NCBI RefSeq assembly: GCF_039539445.1
Contig: NZ_BAABDD010000013.1
Coordinates: 1-64,000 of the forward strand
Length of the DNA stretch: 64,000 nt
Origin: Salinactinospora qingdaonensis
GTDB taxonomy: Bacteria > Actinomycetota > Actinomycetes > Streptosporangiales > Streptosporangiaceae
Direction of reading: 5' to 3'
The notes beneath the pieces are model-generated. The model saw nothing but the letters and a program-made list of their open reading frames with translations. It had not been told where the DNA came from and ran no database searches. Below, in pieces: positions 53,050 through 62,166 of the stretch (its first letter is position 1; every line of letters begins with the position of its first letter). The position numbers and the translations under genes are program-made.

Positions 53050-54630
53050 ATGACCAACGACCATGACGCTTCCGACAACGCGGCCGGGGGCCGGTCAGCG
53101 CGCCCACTGACGGGAGAGGAGTACGTCGAGAGCCTGCGCGATGACCGTGAGATCTACCTCTACGGCGAGCGCGTCAAGGACGTCACGTCCCACCCGGCGT
53201 TTCGCAACCCTGTCCGGATGACGGCGCGTCTCTACGACGCGCTGCACAACCCCGACAAGCGCGACGTTCTCACCACCCCGACCGACACCGGTAGCGGCGG
53301 CTATACCCACCGGTTCTTCACCACCTCCCACAGCGCCGAGGACCTCGTCGCCGACCAGCGGGCTATCGCCGAATGGGCACGCATGAGCTATGGCTGGATG
53401 GGGCGCAGTCCCGACTACAAGGCGTCGTTCCTGGGGACGCTGGGTGCCAACGCCGACTTCTACGAGCCCTTCGCCGACAACGCGCGGCGCTGGTACCGGG
53501 AGTCTCAGGAGAAGGTGCTGTACTGGAACCACGCGCTCGTGCACCCACCGGTCGACCGCGACCGCCCGCCGGACCAGGTCGCCGACGTCTTCGTCCACGT
53601 GGAGCGCGAGACCGACGCCGGGCTCGTCGTCAGCGGCGCCAAGGTCGTCGCGACGGGGTCCGCGCTCACCCACTACAACTTCATCGCCCACTGGGGCCTG
53701 CCCATCAAGGATCGCAAGTTCGCCCTGGTGGCCACCGTGCCCATGGACGCGGCGGGGATGAAGCTGATCTGCCGCCCCTCCTACAGCGCCGCCTCGGCAG
53801 TCATGGGCAGCCCCTTCGACTACCCCCTCTCCTCGCGGCTGGATGAGAACGACACCATCCTCGTGCTCGACAAGGTGCTCATCCCCTGGGAGAACGTGTT
53901 CGTCTACGGCAACGTGGCCAAGGCCCAGATGTTCACCGGGCATTCCGGCTTCAACGAGCGCGCCACCTTCCAAGGCTGCACGCGCCTGGCGGTCAAACTG
54001 GAGTTCATCGCCGGCCTGCTGGCCAAGGCCCTGGAGATCGCCGGTACCAAGGACTTCCGCGGCGTACAGGTCAGACTGGGTGAGGTGCTGGCCTGGCGCT
54101 CCCTCTTTTGGAGCCTCTCCGACGCGGCGGCACGCAACCCCGTCTCCTGGAAGAACGGCGCGGTGCTGCCCAACCCGCAGTACGGGATGGCCTACCGCTG
54201 GTTCATGCAGGTGGGTTACCCCCGTATCCGGGAGATCGTGCTACAGGACGTGGCCAGCGGCCTGATCTACGTCAACTCCAGCGCCGACGACTTCAAGAAC
54301 CCGGATATCCGTCCCTACCTGGACAGATTCCTGCGGGGTTCGGGCGGCGCAGAAGCAGTCGACCGCGTCAAGCTGATGAAGTTGCTGTGGGACGCCATGG
54401 GCTCGGAGTTCGGCGGACGACACGAGCTCTACGAGCGCAACTACTCCGGCAACCACGAAAACACCAGGATCGAGCTGCTGTCCGCCCAGATCGCCTCGGG
54501 CGGGCTCGACTCCTACCAAGCCTTTGTCGACGAGTGCATGGCCGAGTACGACATCGACGGCTGGACCGCTCCGGACCTGTCTTCCCTACCCGACCTTAGC
54601 GGTATCAGGAACGACCTGCTGAACGGGTGA
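53050..54630 (+). CDS. FADH2-dependent aromatic monooxygenase (4-hydroxyphenylacetate 3-monooxygenase HpaB family)
   Basis: 526 residues of the large-component two-component flavin monooxygenases with an acyl-CoA-dehydrogenase-like fold. N-terminal LTGEEYVESLRDDREIYLYG and the central YNFIAHWGLPIKDRKFALVA plus LDKVLIPWENVFVYG are family hallmarks. It ortho-hydroxylates phenols using reduced flavin from a separate reductase. None lies in this operon; the reductase at 24405 is the nearest candidate. It probably adds a hydroxyl to a hydroxyanthranilate derivative. Confidence 0.93.
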   Translation: MTNDHDASDNAAGGRSARPLTGEEYVESLRDDREIYLYGERVKDVTSHPAFRNPVRMTARLYDALHNPDKRDVLTTPTDTGSGGYTHRFFTTSHSAEDLVADQRAIAEWARMSYGWMGRSPDYKASFLGTLGANADFYEPFADNARRWYRESQEKVLYWNHALVHPPVDRDRPPDQVADVFVHVERETDAGLVVSGAKVVATGSALTHYNFIAHWGLPIKDRKFALVATVPMDAAGMKLICRPSYSAASAVMGSPFDYPLSSRLDENDTILVLDKVLIPWENVFVYGNVAKAQMFTGHSGFNERATFQGCTRLAVKLEFIAGLLAKALEIAGTKDFRGVQVRLGEVLAWRSLFWSLSDAAARNPVSWKNGAVLPNPQYGMAYRWFMQVGYPRIREIVLQDVASGLIYVNSSADDFKNPDIRPYLDRFLRGSGGAEAVDRVKLMKLLWDAMGSEFGGRHELYERNYSGNHENTRIELLSAQIASGGLDSYQAFVDECMAEYDIDGWTAPDLSSLPDLSGIRNDLLNG

Positions 54631-54832
54631 CCGCGGGGCACCTACCACCCGCATTCCCCACGGCCCGATCGCTCCGAAGAAAAATCCACATTCGCATTCC
54701 AGGAGACGCTCAAGCGAAAAACCGGGTGCGACGATGCCGTCAGGAATTTCCGCGCAGAAAGGCGATCGTTCCTCGGACACGGTCGCGCAGAAAGCGCCCT
54801 CGTTCGATCAGACACCTGCGAAGGGAAAACCG

Positions 54833-55612
54833 GTGGAAAAATTAATTTCCAAGGACGGCACCACAATCGCCTATGACCGGTCGGGTGAGGGGCCGCCGGT
54901 CATTCTGGTGGGCGGTGCGCTCAACGACCGCTCGGCCACCGCGTCACTGGCCGAGGCGCTGGCGCCCCACTTCACCGCTTTCTCCTACGACCGTCGCCGG
55001 CGCGGTGACAGCGGCGACACGCCGCCCTACGCCGTCGAGCGCGAGATCGAGGATCTTGGAGCCCTGATCGAGCAGGCCGGCGGAACCGCGCACGTGTTCG
55101 CCAACTGCTCCGGGGCGATCCTGGCCCTGGAAGCGGCGGCGGCCGGGTTGCCCATCACCAAGCTGGCGCTCTACGAGCCCTCGTTCATCGTCGACGACAC
55201 CCGTCCTCCCATCTCCGAGGACTACGTGCCCAAGCTCACCGAGATGATCGACTCCGGTCGGCTGGGCGACGCGGTCGAGCTGTTCATGCTCGAGGCGGCT
55301 GCCCTGCCCACCGAGTTCGTCGCCAAGGTGCGGCAGGGATCGATGTGGCCGGCCCTTGAGGCGTTGGCCCCCTCGCTCATCTACGACGCCACCGTCCTTG
55401 GGGACGGCTCCATCCCCACCGAACGTGTGAGCTCCATCACCGCGCCCACGCTCGTCATCGACGGCGAAGCGAGCCCGGACTGGGGACGCAACACCGTACA
55501 GGCGGTGGTGGACGCCCTTCCCAACGCGCAGCGCCGTTCGCTGCCCGACCACAACCACAACCTGGTCGGAGAGGCCGTGGCCCCTTTGGTCAAGGAGTTC
55601 CTCGCCGACTGA
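54833..55612 (+). CDS. Alpha/beta-fold hydrolase with Cys in the nucleophile elbow
   Basis: 259 residues beginning VEKLISKDGTTIAYDRSG, which is the usual start of this family; GTG 54833 follows GAAGGG. An upstream in-frame ATG at 54734 would add 33 residues. VILVGGAL is the oxyanion region and RRRRGDSGDTPPY the following loop. The elbow reads FANCSGAIL, so the expected GxSxG nucleophile position appears to be Cys. DHNHNLVGE supplies the His. Substrate unknown; a thioester or lactone hydrolase for the pathway is possible. Confidence 0.8.
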   Translation: MEKLISKDGTTIAYDRSGEGPPVILVGGALNDRSATASLAEALAPHFTAFSYDRRRRGDSGDTPPYAVEREIEDLGALIEQAGGTAHVFANCSGAILALEAAAAGLPITKLALYEPSFIVDDTRPPISEDYVPKLTEMIDSGRLGDAVELFMLEAAALPTEFVAKVRQGSMWPALEALAPSLIYDATVLGDGSIPTERVSSITAPTLVIDGEASPDWGRNTVQAVVDALPNAQRRSLPDHNHNLVGEAVAPLVKEFLAD

Positions 55613-55889
55613 GGCGCCGGCCGCACCGGCATGGGCCACCGCAGCCCCACCCCTTTTTGCTGCGTTCGCCCGATGATCGGCCCCGCGGGTGTCCCCGTTC
55701 AACGACGAGCGGGAACACTCGCGGGTGCCTCCCTGACCGCTGCGCCGGCTACCGCGCCGCCGTCGAGACCGCGCTCACCTGCTCTCCCGACGCGGCCCGC
55801 GCGCCTTCGCCTCTGGTCACACCCGGCACCAGCAGGCGGCCCACCGTTGCGGCGCCCCTCCCACGCCCTCGGCCGTGAGGGCGGCTCCT

Positions 55890-55951
55890 GGCGCGCCGGC
55901 GCCGCCGGAAGGGCGCCGGCGCGCCCCGTCCCACAACTCCCGAAATTTTTT
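55890..55951 (+). terminator. Terminator-like hairpin upstream of the exporter gene
   Basis: Fourteen-base perfect arms GGCGCGCCGGCGCC and GGCGCCGGCGCGCC with an eight-base loop (55890-55925), with a run of seven T at 55945-55951. It would end the hydrolase transcript and separate the exporter gene. Confidence 0.7.
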
Positions 55952-55963
55952 TGACGCACGTGT

Positions 55964-56002
55964 CTGTTCGCGGCCGACTCCGTTCGTCGGTAGGGCGAAC
56001 AG
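55964..56002. promoter_or_regulatory. Candidate operator before the DHA2 exporter
   Basis: CTGTTCGC and GCGAACAG form an inverted repeat with a 23-base spacer between a TTGACG hexamer (55951-55956) and the exporter start. Spaced arms like this are compatible with a looping or dimer-bound repressor, but no regulator gene adjoins. Confidence 0.35.
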
Positions 56003-56035
56003 GTTGTAGACAGCCAACACCCAAGAGGACCTTTC

Positions 56036-57685
56036 ATGGATACGAGTACCGGAAACCAGCCCGCACCGCGGGCTGGACGGCGGGAGTGGCTTGGGCTGGC
56101 CGTGCTCGTTTTGCCCACGCTGCTGCTGTCCATCGACCTTTCCGTGCTGTACCTGGCACTGCCGCACCTGGGGGCCGACCTTGGCGCGAGCAGCGTTCAG
56201 CAGTTGTGGATTCTGGACATCTACGCTTTCATCCTCGCCGGGTTCCTGATCACCATGGGAACCTTGGGTGATCGGATCGGTCGCCGCCGGCTGCTGCTCA
56301 TCGGCGCGGCGGCGTTTGGCGCCGCCTCTGTGCTGGCCGCTTACTCGGTCACCCCCGAGATGCTGATCGCCGCTCGGGCTCTGCTCGGGGTGGCCGGAGC
56401 CACCTTGATGCCCTCGACGCTGTCGTTGATCAGCACGATCTTCAAGGACCCCAAGCAGCGCTCGGCCGCCATCGGCGTGTGGATGATGTGCTTCATGGGC
56501 GGCATGGCTGTCGGCCCCATGATCGGCGGGCTGATGCTGGAGTTCTTCTGGTGGGGCTCGGTGTTCCTGCTGGGGGTTCCGGTCATGGCGCTGCTGCTGG
56601 TCGCCGGCCCGATGCTGCTGCCCGAGTACCGCAACTCCGATGCCGGGCGGATCGACCTGCTCAGCGTCGCACTGTCCCTGGCCGCCATCCTGCCGGTCAT
56701 CTACGGGATCAAGGACCTGGCCGAGAACGGTTGGCGTCCCCTGGTCGCCGCGGCGGTCGTCATCGGGCTCGTCTTCGGCGTGCTGTTCGTCCTCCGACAG
56801 CGCCGGCTGGCCGATCCGCTGATGGATCTGCAACTGTTCAGCATCCGCATCTACCGCAGCGCCTTCACGCTCAGCATGCTCGTCGGCGGCATCCAGGGGG
56901 GAAGCCTCCTGCTGATCAACCTCTACCTACAGACCGTGGCCGGCCTGTCTCCCCTCCAGGCGGGGCTTTGGCTGATCCCCACGGCCTTCGCCATGATCTT
57001 CACCATCATGGTCTCCTCCGGCATCGCCCGGCGGGTCCGGCCGGCCTATGTCATCACCGTGGGCCTGCTGATCTCCTCGGTGGGCTACCTGCTGCTCAGC
57101 CAGGTGCCCAGCAGCGGGGGAGTGCCGATGCTGGTCATCGGCACCGGGGTCATCATGGCCGGTATCGGCCCGGCCACCGCCTTGGGCTACGACATGATCC
57201 TCGGTGCCGCGCCCCCGGAGAAGGCGGGCTCGGCCTCGGCGATCACCGAGACCGGCGGTCAGTTCGGTGTCGCTTCGGGCATCGCGGTTCTGGGAAGCAT
57301 CGCCACCGCCGTCTACCGCTTTCAGATCACCGACGCGCTTCCCGGCGACCTTCCCCAGCAGGCCGCCAACGCGGCCCAAGAGAGCATCGCCGGCGCGGTC
57401 GCGACCGCCCAACAATTGCCTGAGGCGCTAAGCGCCGAGCTGCTCGTTCTCGCCCGCGAGGCGTTCACCACCGGGCTGAACACCGTGGCGTTCTTCGGTT
57501 GCCTGCTGTTCATCGGACTCGCCACCATCGCGATCACCACGCTGCGGCAGGTGCCCCCGACCGGCGAGGCCCAGGCCCACCAGTCCGAGCAGTCCGGACA
57601 GGACGGGCAGGACGGCACCCCAGAGGCCACACCTGCCGACGCCGCTGTGGAGGAAACGACCACAACCGCAAAGGACGGCTCCTGA
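56036..57685 (+). CDS. MFS multidrug exporter, DHA2 (14-segment, EmrB/QacA) family
   Basis: 549 residues with about fourteen membrane segments. GTLGDRIGRRRLLLIG is the loop 2-3 MFS motif, and ALLGVAGATLMPSTLSLI resembles the drug-proton antiporter motif C region. A Gln/Glu/Thr-rich soluble tail of about 45 residues follows the last segment. Its own promoter region and position in the biosynthetic locus suggest that it exports the pathway product and confers self-resistance. Confidence 0.93.
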   Translation: MDTSTGNQPAPRAGRREWLGLAVLVLPTLLLSIDLSVLYLALPHLGADLGASSVQQLWILDIYAFILAGFLITMGTLGDRIGRRRLLLIGAAAFGAASVLAAYSVTPEMLIAARALLGVAGATLMPSTLSLISTIFKDPKQRSAAIGVWMMCFMGGMAVGPMIGGLMLEFFWWGSVFLLGVPVMALLLVAGPMLLPEYRNSDAGRIDLLSVALSLAAILPVIYGIKDLAENGWRPLVAAAVVIGLVFGVLFVLRQRRLADPLMDLQLFSIRIYRSAFTLSMLVGGIQGGSLLLINLYLQTVAGLSPLQAGLWLIPTAFAMIFTIMVSSGIARRVRPAYVITVGLLISSVGYLLLSQVPSSGGVPMLVIGTGVIMAGIGPATALGYDMILGAAPPEKAGSASAITETGGQFGVASGIAVLGSIATAVYRFQITDALPGDLPQQAANAAQESIAGAVATAQQLPEALSAELLVLAREAFTTGLNTVAFFGCLLFIGLATIAITTLRQVPPTGEAQAHQSEQSGQDGQDGTPEATPADAAVEETTTTAKDGS

Positions 57686-57735
57686 GGGGCCAAGGCTGCG
57701 ACAATCGTCATCGCCGACACACAAGGAGAAACACC

Positions 57736-58023
57736 ATGCTGATTATCGCCGGAAAGCTGTACGTGGCTCCGGAGGACCGTGACAAGTACGTCGAGAGCCA
57801 CCACGACCTGATCCAGCGCGCGCGTAGCCAACCCGGCTGCCTGGATCTCGTCATCGCGGCCGACCCCATCGAGGAGGGCCGGATCAACATGTTCGAGCAC
57901 TGGGAGTCCGAGGAGCAGCTCGCCGCCTGGCGCGAAATCGCCGATCCGCCGGCTCCCGTGAGCGAGATCCTCGGCGGCGACCTACAGAAGCACCAGATCA
58001 GCTCCTCTGGCCCGCCCTTCTAG
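57736..58023 (+). CDS. Antibiotic biosynthesis monooxygenase (ABM) domain protein
   Basis: 95-residue ferredoxin-like ABM protein: MLIIAGKLYVAPEDRDKYVE at the start, QPGCLDLVIAADPIEEG in the middle and MFEHWESEEQLAAWR as the family signature. ABM proteins oxidise aromatic polyketides or act as quinone-forming or heme-degrading enzymes; cofactor-free oxidation of a phenol is plausible here. ATG 57736 follows AAGGAG. It is downstream of the exporter by 50 bases. Confidence 0.9.
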   Translation: MLIIAGKLYVAPEDRDKYVESHHDLIQRARSQPGCLDLVIAADPIEEGRINMFEHWESEEQLAAWREIADPPAPVSEILGGDLQKHQISSSGPPF

Positions 58024-58097
58024 GAGGTCCCGCTCCAGCAGGCACGGGCGCGCCGCCAAGCTCCGGTCTTCGTGGCGCGCCACCGGCCACGCCAGCA

Positions 58098-58135
58098 GTG
58101 GGGGCCGCGTCCACGTTTCAGGACGCGGCCCCCAC
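58098..58135. terminator. Terminator hairpin after ABM gene
   Basis: Fifteen-base perfect arms GTGGGGGCCGCGTCC and GGACGCGGCCCCCAC with an eight-base loop, between convergent genes. No T-tract. Confidence 0.82.
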
Positions 58136-58173
58136 GTGTGTCGCCGGGCGGCCCCGCCGCCCTCCCCGCCGGT

Positions 58174-58343
58174 CTAGGTTCTGTTTTTGACAAGGCCGGC
58201 GAGGGCCGACGGTGGGCGCACGCGGGTGAGCGCGCCCGCTGTCGCCCACGCCGGCTGCCGAGATCGCGAAGCGATCGAGGCACGAGCGGACGACGAACAC
58301 CCCCATAGTCCCGCACCCCAGCCGTTCGAAAAACAGAACCTAG
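58174..58343. mobile_element. MITE-like 170-bp element with 15-bp terminal inverted repeats
   Basis: CTAGGTTCTGTTTTT at 58174-58188 is mirrored exactly by AAAAACAGAACCTAG at 58329-58343. CTAG at both outer ends could be a four-base target duplication. The interior has no ORF of its own but contains a full 35-bp palindromic element. The right CTAG supplies the stop codon of the extradiol dioxygenase gene. No transposase is nearby, so a non-autonomous insertion is the best reading. Confidence 0.6.
58254..58288 (+). repeat. Dispersed 35-bp palindromic element inside the MITE-like element
   Basis: Identical over 35 bases to the copy at 13488-13522, and the GGACGACG after it matches the flank at window position 12-20. 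Its presence inside terminal inverted repeats hints at how the element spreads. Confidence 0.88.
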
Positions 58344-59263
58344 GAGCTTCCATGCGCCCCCACCATCAGGGCGGCCAGGTCGTCGGGCCGCAGGAAGGAC
58401 GGGGGCGGCGGAGGTCCCCAACTGTAGAGCCCCAGGGCCCCCTCGAACACTTCGGGCTCCCACAGTTGGTCGTCGACGATGCAGTCGGTGTCGCTGTAGT
58501 ACTCGGCGAAGTTGCCGGCCGGGTCCTTCAGGTACCAGAAGAAGTTGGAGCCGACGTGATGGCGGCCCAGTCCCCAAACGTGGCGCTCCGGATGGCCCTC
58601 CAGCATCGCCGCGGCGCCGCGGCCGATCTCGTCGATGTCGTTCACCTGCCACGAGGTGTGGTGCAGGAAGTTCACGGGGGCGTAGAGCAGGAGCAGATTG
58701 TGGTGCTCCGTGGAACACCTCAAGAACGCCCCCGCCTCCTTGACCAGGTCGCTGACCTTGAACCCGATGCCTTCCACGAAGTACTTCTCCGAGGTCGCGA
58801 AGTCGGTCGTGCCGAGCACGACGTGCCCGAGCTTGCGGGGCTGGACCGGGGCTTCGCGCAAGATCCCCGGTGAGCGGGTGCCGATGCGTTCGATACGTCC
58901 CGGGGTGTTCTGTGGGGGCAGCGGCGACGGCTCCTGGCGCACCCGCTGCTGTACTTGGAGGGCGACCGAGGTCCCGGTGACGGGGTCAGAGCTGACCAGC
59001 CGGTTTCCGCGGCGCTCATGGCCCACGCCGATCCGGTTCAGCCGAGCGGCCGCGCGGGCGAGGTCGTCCTCGTCGTCGACTCCGATGGTGAATCCGATGA
59101 GCCGGCGCGTGGGCGCGTCGACCAGTCGAAGCTGTTCCCCACCGTCCACCGTGGCGAACCAGCCGTCGCGGGTGGGAGTGAGCCCGAAGTCGGTGTAGTA
59201 GGCCGACGTTTCCTCGATATTGGGTACACCGATGACCACCGAGGCAATTCTGTGCAGTGCCAC
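58340..59263 (-). CDS. Two-domain extradiol ring-cleavage dioxygenase (VOC superfamily)
   Basis: 307 residues, the full length of type I extradiol dioxygenases. The C-terminal domain keeps the three metal ligands: His in LGHVVLGTTDF, His in LHHTSWQVND and Glu in GNFAEYYSDTD. The N-terminal domain lacks them, as usual. It would open a catechol ring made by the flavin monooxygenases, or a DOPA-like ring. GTG 59263 is the start. Its stop lies within the terminal repeat of the MITE-like element. It points against the exporter/ABM genes. Confidence 0.9.
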   Translation of the reverse strand: MALHRIASVVIGVPNIEETSAYYTDFGLTPTRDGWFATVDGGEQLRLVDAPTRRLIGFTIGVDDEDDLARAAARLNRIGVGHERRGNRLVSSDPVTGTSVALQVQQRVRQEPSPLPPQNTPGRIERIGTRSPGILREAPVQPRKLGHVVLGTTDFATSEKYFVEGIGFKVSDLVKEAGAFLRCSTEHHNLLLLYAPVNFLHHTSWQVNDIDEIGRGAAAMLEGHPERHVWGLGRHHVGSNFFWYLKDPAGNFAEYYSDTDCIVDDQLWEPEVFEGALGLYSWGPPPPPSFLRPDDLAALMVGAHGSS

Positions 59264-59796
59264 TACCGCATCTCTCTTCGTGTCTCGTTGGTTGCTTCGC
59301 TGTGGAGCGAGACCGCGTTTCCGGCGGGCCTGCGCGATCCAGGCCCCTGGTTTCCGGCCCGCCCGCCGCCTCTTTGAAACCGGCGGTCACGATAGTGCCG
59401 CATGCTTGAGGGGCAGCGGCGCGAATTCACTGGAAAAATTAGCGGCCGCGTGTTCGGTTGTCTTCTCGTGAGATCTTACTGCTCGCGCGCTTTACGAAAA
59501 AGCGAAGATGAATATATTGGCGGAATTGAGCAAAATAGAAGACGGAAAAGCCCGTTCGGTCGCCGCTTTCCGGAAGGCTTCCCCGCTTGCGGCCGGTGCC
59601 GGCACACCACCGGCGGGAAACAGCAACCGAGAAGATGCGGCCACTGCCGCCGCTACTGAGTATGGGAGATGGCGGTTCGACGCCGCGCCGGTGTGGCTAG
59701 CCAGGCCAAAGCGCAGATGGCCGTTTCGGCGTCATGGTCGGGCGTGGGCGCTCCTCCAGCCGCCGTACCGGGACGTCCTCCCACGCTAAGGAGCCG
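59264..59796. other. Divergent promoter region, partly AT-rich
   Basis: About 530 bases between the dioxygenase and the DUF899 gene. A 93-codon plus-strand frame from 59508 is unconvincing. The stretch 59430-59550 is AT-richer and may hold promoters for both directions. Confidence 0.4.
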
Positions 59797-60453
59797 ATGG
59801 TGAGTCTCTCGAAGGTCGTGTCACGAGACGAATGGCTGGTCGCCCGCAGGGAGTTCCTGCAACAGGAGAAGGAGTTCACTCGGGCTCGGGACGCGCTGAA
59901 CGCCAAGCGTCGCGAACTTCCGAGGGTGCTGCTCGACAAGGACTACGTCTTCGACACCCCGGACGGCAAAGCCAGCCTGCTCGACCTGTTCGACGGCCGC
60001 CGCCAGTTGATCGTCTACCACTTCATGGTGCCTCCCGAAACCGGGACGTTCTGCGTGAGCTGTTCCTTTTGGATCGACAACGTCGGCCATCTGGCACACC
60101 TGCACGCCCGTGACACCTCGCTGGTGGTGGACTGCCCCGTTCCGCTGCCCCGCATCCAGGAGTTCAAGGAGCGCATGGGCTGGACCGTGCCATGGGTGTC
60201 CTCATACGGCAGCGACTTCTACCCCGACCTGCACTTCAAGATCGACGAGCGCGACCCCCAGCCTCCCGGCATCAGCGCGTTCGTGCGGGAGGGCGACAGC
60301 GTCTTCCACACCTACTCCACCCACGACCGCGGCAGCGACCTGCTCAACGGCACCTACAACTACCTCGACCTCACCCCCTTGGGGCGCCAGGAGGAAGGAC
60401 TGGGCTTTCCCCAAGCGTGGGTCCGCTACCACGACGAGTACGAGACGTCATAG
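59797..60453 (+). CDS. DUF899 thioredoxin-like protein
   Basis: 218 residues of the DUF899 family (thioredoxin-fold, AhpC/TSA-like). The start VSRDEWLVARREFLQQEKEF and the segments PETGTFCVSCSFWIDNV (Cys-x-x-Cys) and WVSSYGSDFYPDLHF are family landmarks. ATG 59797 follows AAGGAG. The family is often seen with stress or antibiotic loci; a redox role is inferred. Confidence 0.88.
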   Translation: MVSLSKVVSRDEWLVARREFLQQEKEFTRARDALNAKRRELPRVLLDKDYVFDTPDGKASLLDLFDGRRQLIVYHFMVPPETGTFCVSCSFWIDNVGHLAHLHARDTSLVVDCPVPLPRIQEFKERMGWTVPWVSSYGSDFYPDLHFKIDERDPQPPGISAFVREGDSVFHTYSTHDRGSDLLNGTYNYLDLTPLGRQEEGLGFPQAWVRYHDEYETS

Positions 60454-60475
60454 CGCCGTTCGGGGAGCTGCACCC

Positions 60476-60517
60476 GCACCGGCCGGTGGTGGCCCACCCT
60501 GGCAGGGTGGCCGGTGC
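60476..60517. terminator. Bidirectional terminator between convergent genes
   Basis: GCACCGGCC and GGCCGGTGC form the outer stem, and CCACCCT/AGGGTGG an inner stem with a GGC loop. It lies between the 3' ends of the DUF899 and sigma factor genes. Confidence 0.75.
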
Positions 60518-60580
60518 GCTCTTCGAGAACCCGCCGCGGTTGTCGCCTCGCCTCCAGCGCGTGGCTCCGGCCGCGGCGGG

Positions 60581-61831
60581 TCAATCACCCTCCTGCGTTT
60601 GCGCCAGCCGCTTGGCCAGGTAACGGCGTTCGGCATCGGTTGTGGCCAGGTCGAGAGCCTCACGGTAGGCTGCTGCGGCCTCGTCGTTGCGGCCCAGCCG
60701 GCGCAGCAGGTCGGCGCGGGTGGCCGGCAGCAGATGGTAGCCCGCCAGTGCTGTCGAGGACTCCAGCTCCCTCACCAACGCCAGCCCGGCGGCGGGGCCT
60801 TCGGCCATGCCGACCGCCACCGCCCGGTTGAGTTCCACCACCGGCGAGGAGGCCAGTTGGGCAAGCTGGCTGTACAGTGCGGCGATCTGCGCCCAGTCGG
60901 TGTCGGCCGGGTCGGCGGCGACGGCATGGCAGGCGGCGATCGCTGCCTGGAGTTGGTAGGTTCCGGGCCGCCCCTGGCGCAGGGCGGTGTCGAGCAGCCG
61001 CGTCCCCTCGGCGATCTTGGCGCTGTCCCATTGGCTGCGGTCCTGCTCTTCCAGGGTCACCAGCTCGCCCGCTCCGTCGACCCGGGTGGCGCGCCGCGCG
61101 TCGTGCAGCAGCATCAACGCGAGGAGGCCCTGCGCCTCGGTCTCGTTCGGTAACAGGTGGACGAAGACGCGGGTGAGGCGGATGGCCTCGGCGCACAGCG
61201 ACTGGCGTACCAGGTCGGCGCCTGAGGAGGCGGTGTAGCCCTCGGTGAACAGCAGGTACAGCACCGCCAGCACGCCGGTGGTGCGCTCCGGTAGTAGGTG
61301 AGCCGGCGGTACCTGGTAGGGGATACCGGCATTGCGGATCTTGCGTTTGGCGCGCACAAGGCGCTGCGACATCGCCGCCTCCGAGACCAGGAACGCCCGG
61401 GCGATCTCGGCCGTGGTCAGCCCCCCCAGGGTCCGCAGGGTGAGCGCGACCCGGGATTGCAGCCCCAGCGCCGGATGGCAGCAGGTGAAGATCAGCCGCA
61501 GTCGGTCGTCGTGGATGCCGCTCTGGGACGCCTCCTCGTCGCCGGCCTCCGCTGAACGCCACAGCGCGGCGGCCTCCTGGAGTTTGGCGCTGCCAACCGC
61601 CTCCCGGCGCAGTCGGTCGGTGGCTCGATTGCGGGCCGTCGTGGTGAGCCACGCGCCGGGACGGCGGGGGACGCCATGGGTCGACCAGTGCTCCAGCGCC
61701 TGGGCGAAAGCGTCCTGGGCGCTCTCTTCGGCGAGGTCCCAGTCGCCGCTCACCCGGATCAGGGTTGCGACGATCTGTCCCCACTCCTCGTGGAACGCCT
61801 TGACGATGGCTTCCCTGGCTTCAGTGCTCAC
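60581..61831 (-). CDS. ECF sigma factor with C-terminal extension (ECF42-type)
   Basis: 416 residues. Region 2 (HEEWGQIVATLIRVSGDWDL, AQDAFAQALEHW, then RPGAWLTTTARNRATDRLRR) and region 4 (LGGLTTAEIARAFLVSEAAM, then SQRLVRAKRKI) occupy the first about 190 residues. A long helical TPR-like extension with DUF6596 features follows (AVLYLLFTEGYTASSG, HLLPNETEAQGLLALMLLH). GTG 61831 overlaps the YCII-domain gene by four bases. This sigma/YCII pairing is the hallmark of ECF42. Confidence 0.93.
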   Translation of the reverse strand: MSTEAREAIVKAFHEEWGQIVATLIRVSGDWDLAEESAQDAFAQALEHWSTHGVPRRPGAWLTTTARNRATDRLRREAVGSAKLQEAAALWRSAEAGDEEASQSGIHDDRLRLIFTCCHPALGLQSRVALTLRTLGGLTTAEIARAFLVSEAAMSQRLVRAKRKIRNAGIPYQVPPAHLLPERTTGVLAVLYLLFTEGYTASSGADLVRQSLCAEAIRLTRVFVHLLPNETEAQGLLALMLLHDARRATRVDGAGELVTLEEQDRSQWDSAKIAEGTRLLDTALRQGRPGTYQLQAAIAACHAVAADPADTDWAQIAALYSQLAQLASSPVVELNRAVAVGMAEGPAAGLALVRELESSTALAGYHLLPATRADLLRRLGRNDEAAAAYREALDLATTDAERRYLAKRLAQTQEGD

Positions 61832-62166
61832 GTCTCCCAGATCGGTCGGACCTCGATGGTGCCGAACCTGGCGGCGGGGTGTTTTGACGCCACCTCCAGC
61901 GCCTCCTCCAGGTCGGCGCACTCGATCAGGCTGAACCCGCCGATCTGCTCCTTGGTCTCGGCGAAAGGACCGTCGGAGATCATGACCTCGTCGTCGCGCA
62001 CGCGCACCGTCGTGGCGTCGCTACTTGGACGCAGTCCTTCGCCTCCCCGCAGGATTCCCCTGCTGGTCATCTCCTCCTGCCACCCCCCGCACCCCGGAGG
62101 GTCCGCCGTGGAGTTGGCGTCACCCATGTAGGCCTCGTCGCCGCAGATCATGAGCATGTACTTCAT
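61828..62166 (-). CDS. YCII/DGPF-domain protein, partner of the ECF sigma factor
   Basis: 112 residues starting MKYMLMICGDEAYMG, with the DGPF motif in VMISDGPFAETKEQIGGF and a C-terminal HPAARFGTIEVRPI. DGPF/YCII proteins are encoded directly before ECF42 sigma factors and are thought to regulate or be regulated with them. The four-base overlap indicates coupling. No anti-sigma gene is present. Confidence 0.92.
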   Translation of the reverse strand: MKYMLMICGDEAYMGDANSTADPPGCGGWQEEMTSRGILRGGEGLRPSSDATTVRVRDDEVMISDGPFAETKEQIGGFSLIECADLEEALEVASKHPAARFGTIEVRPIWET

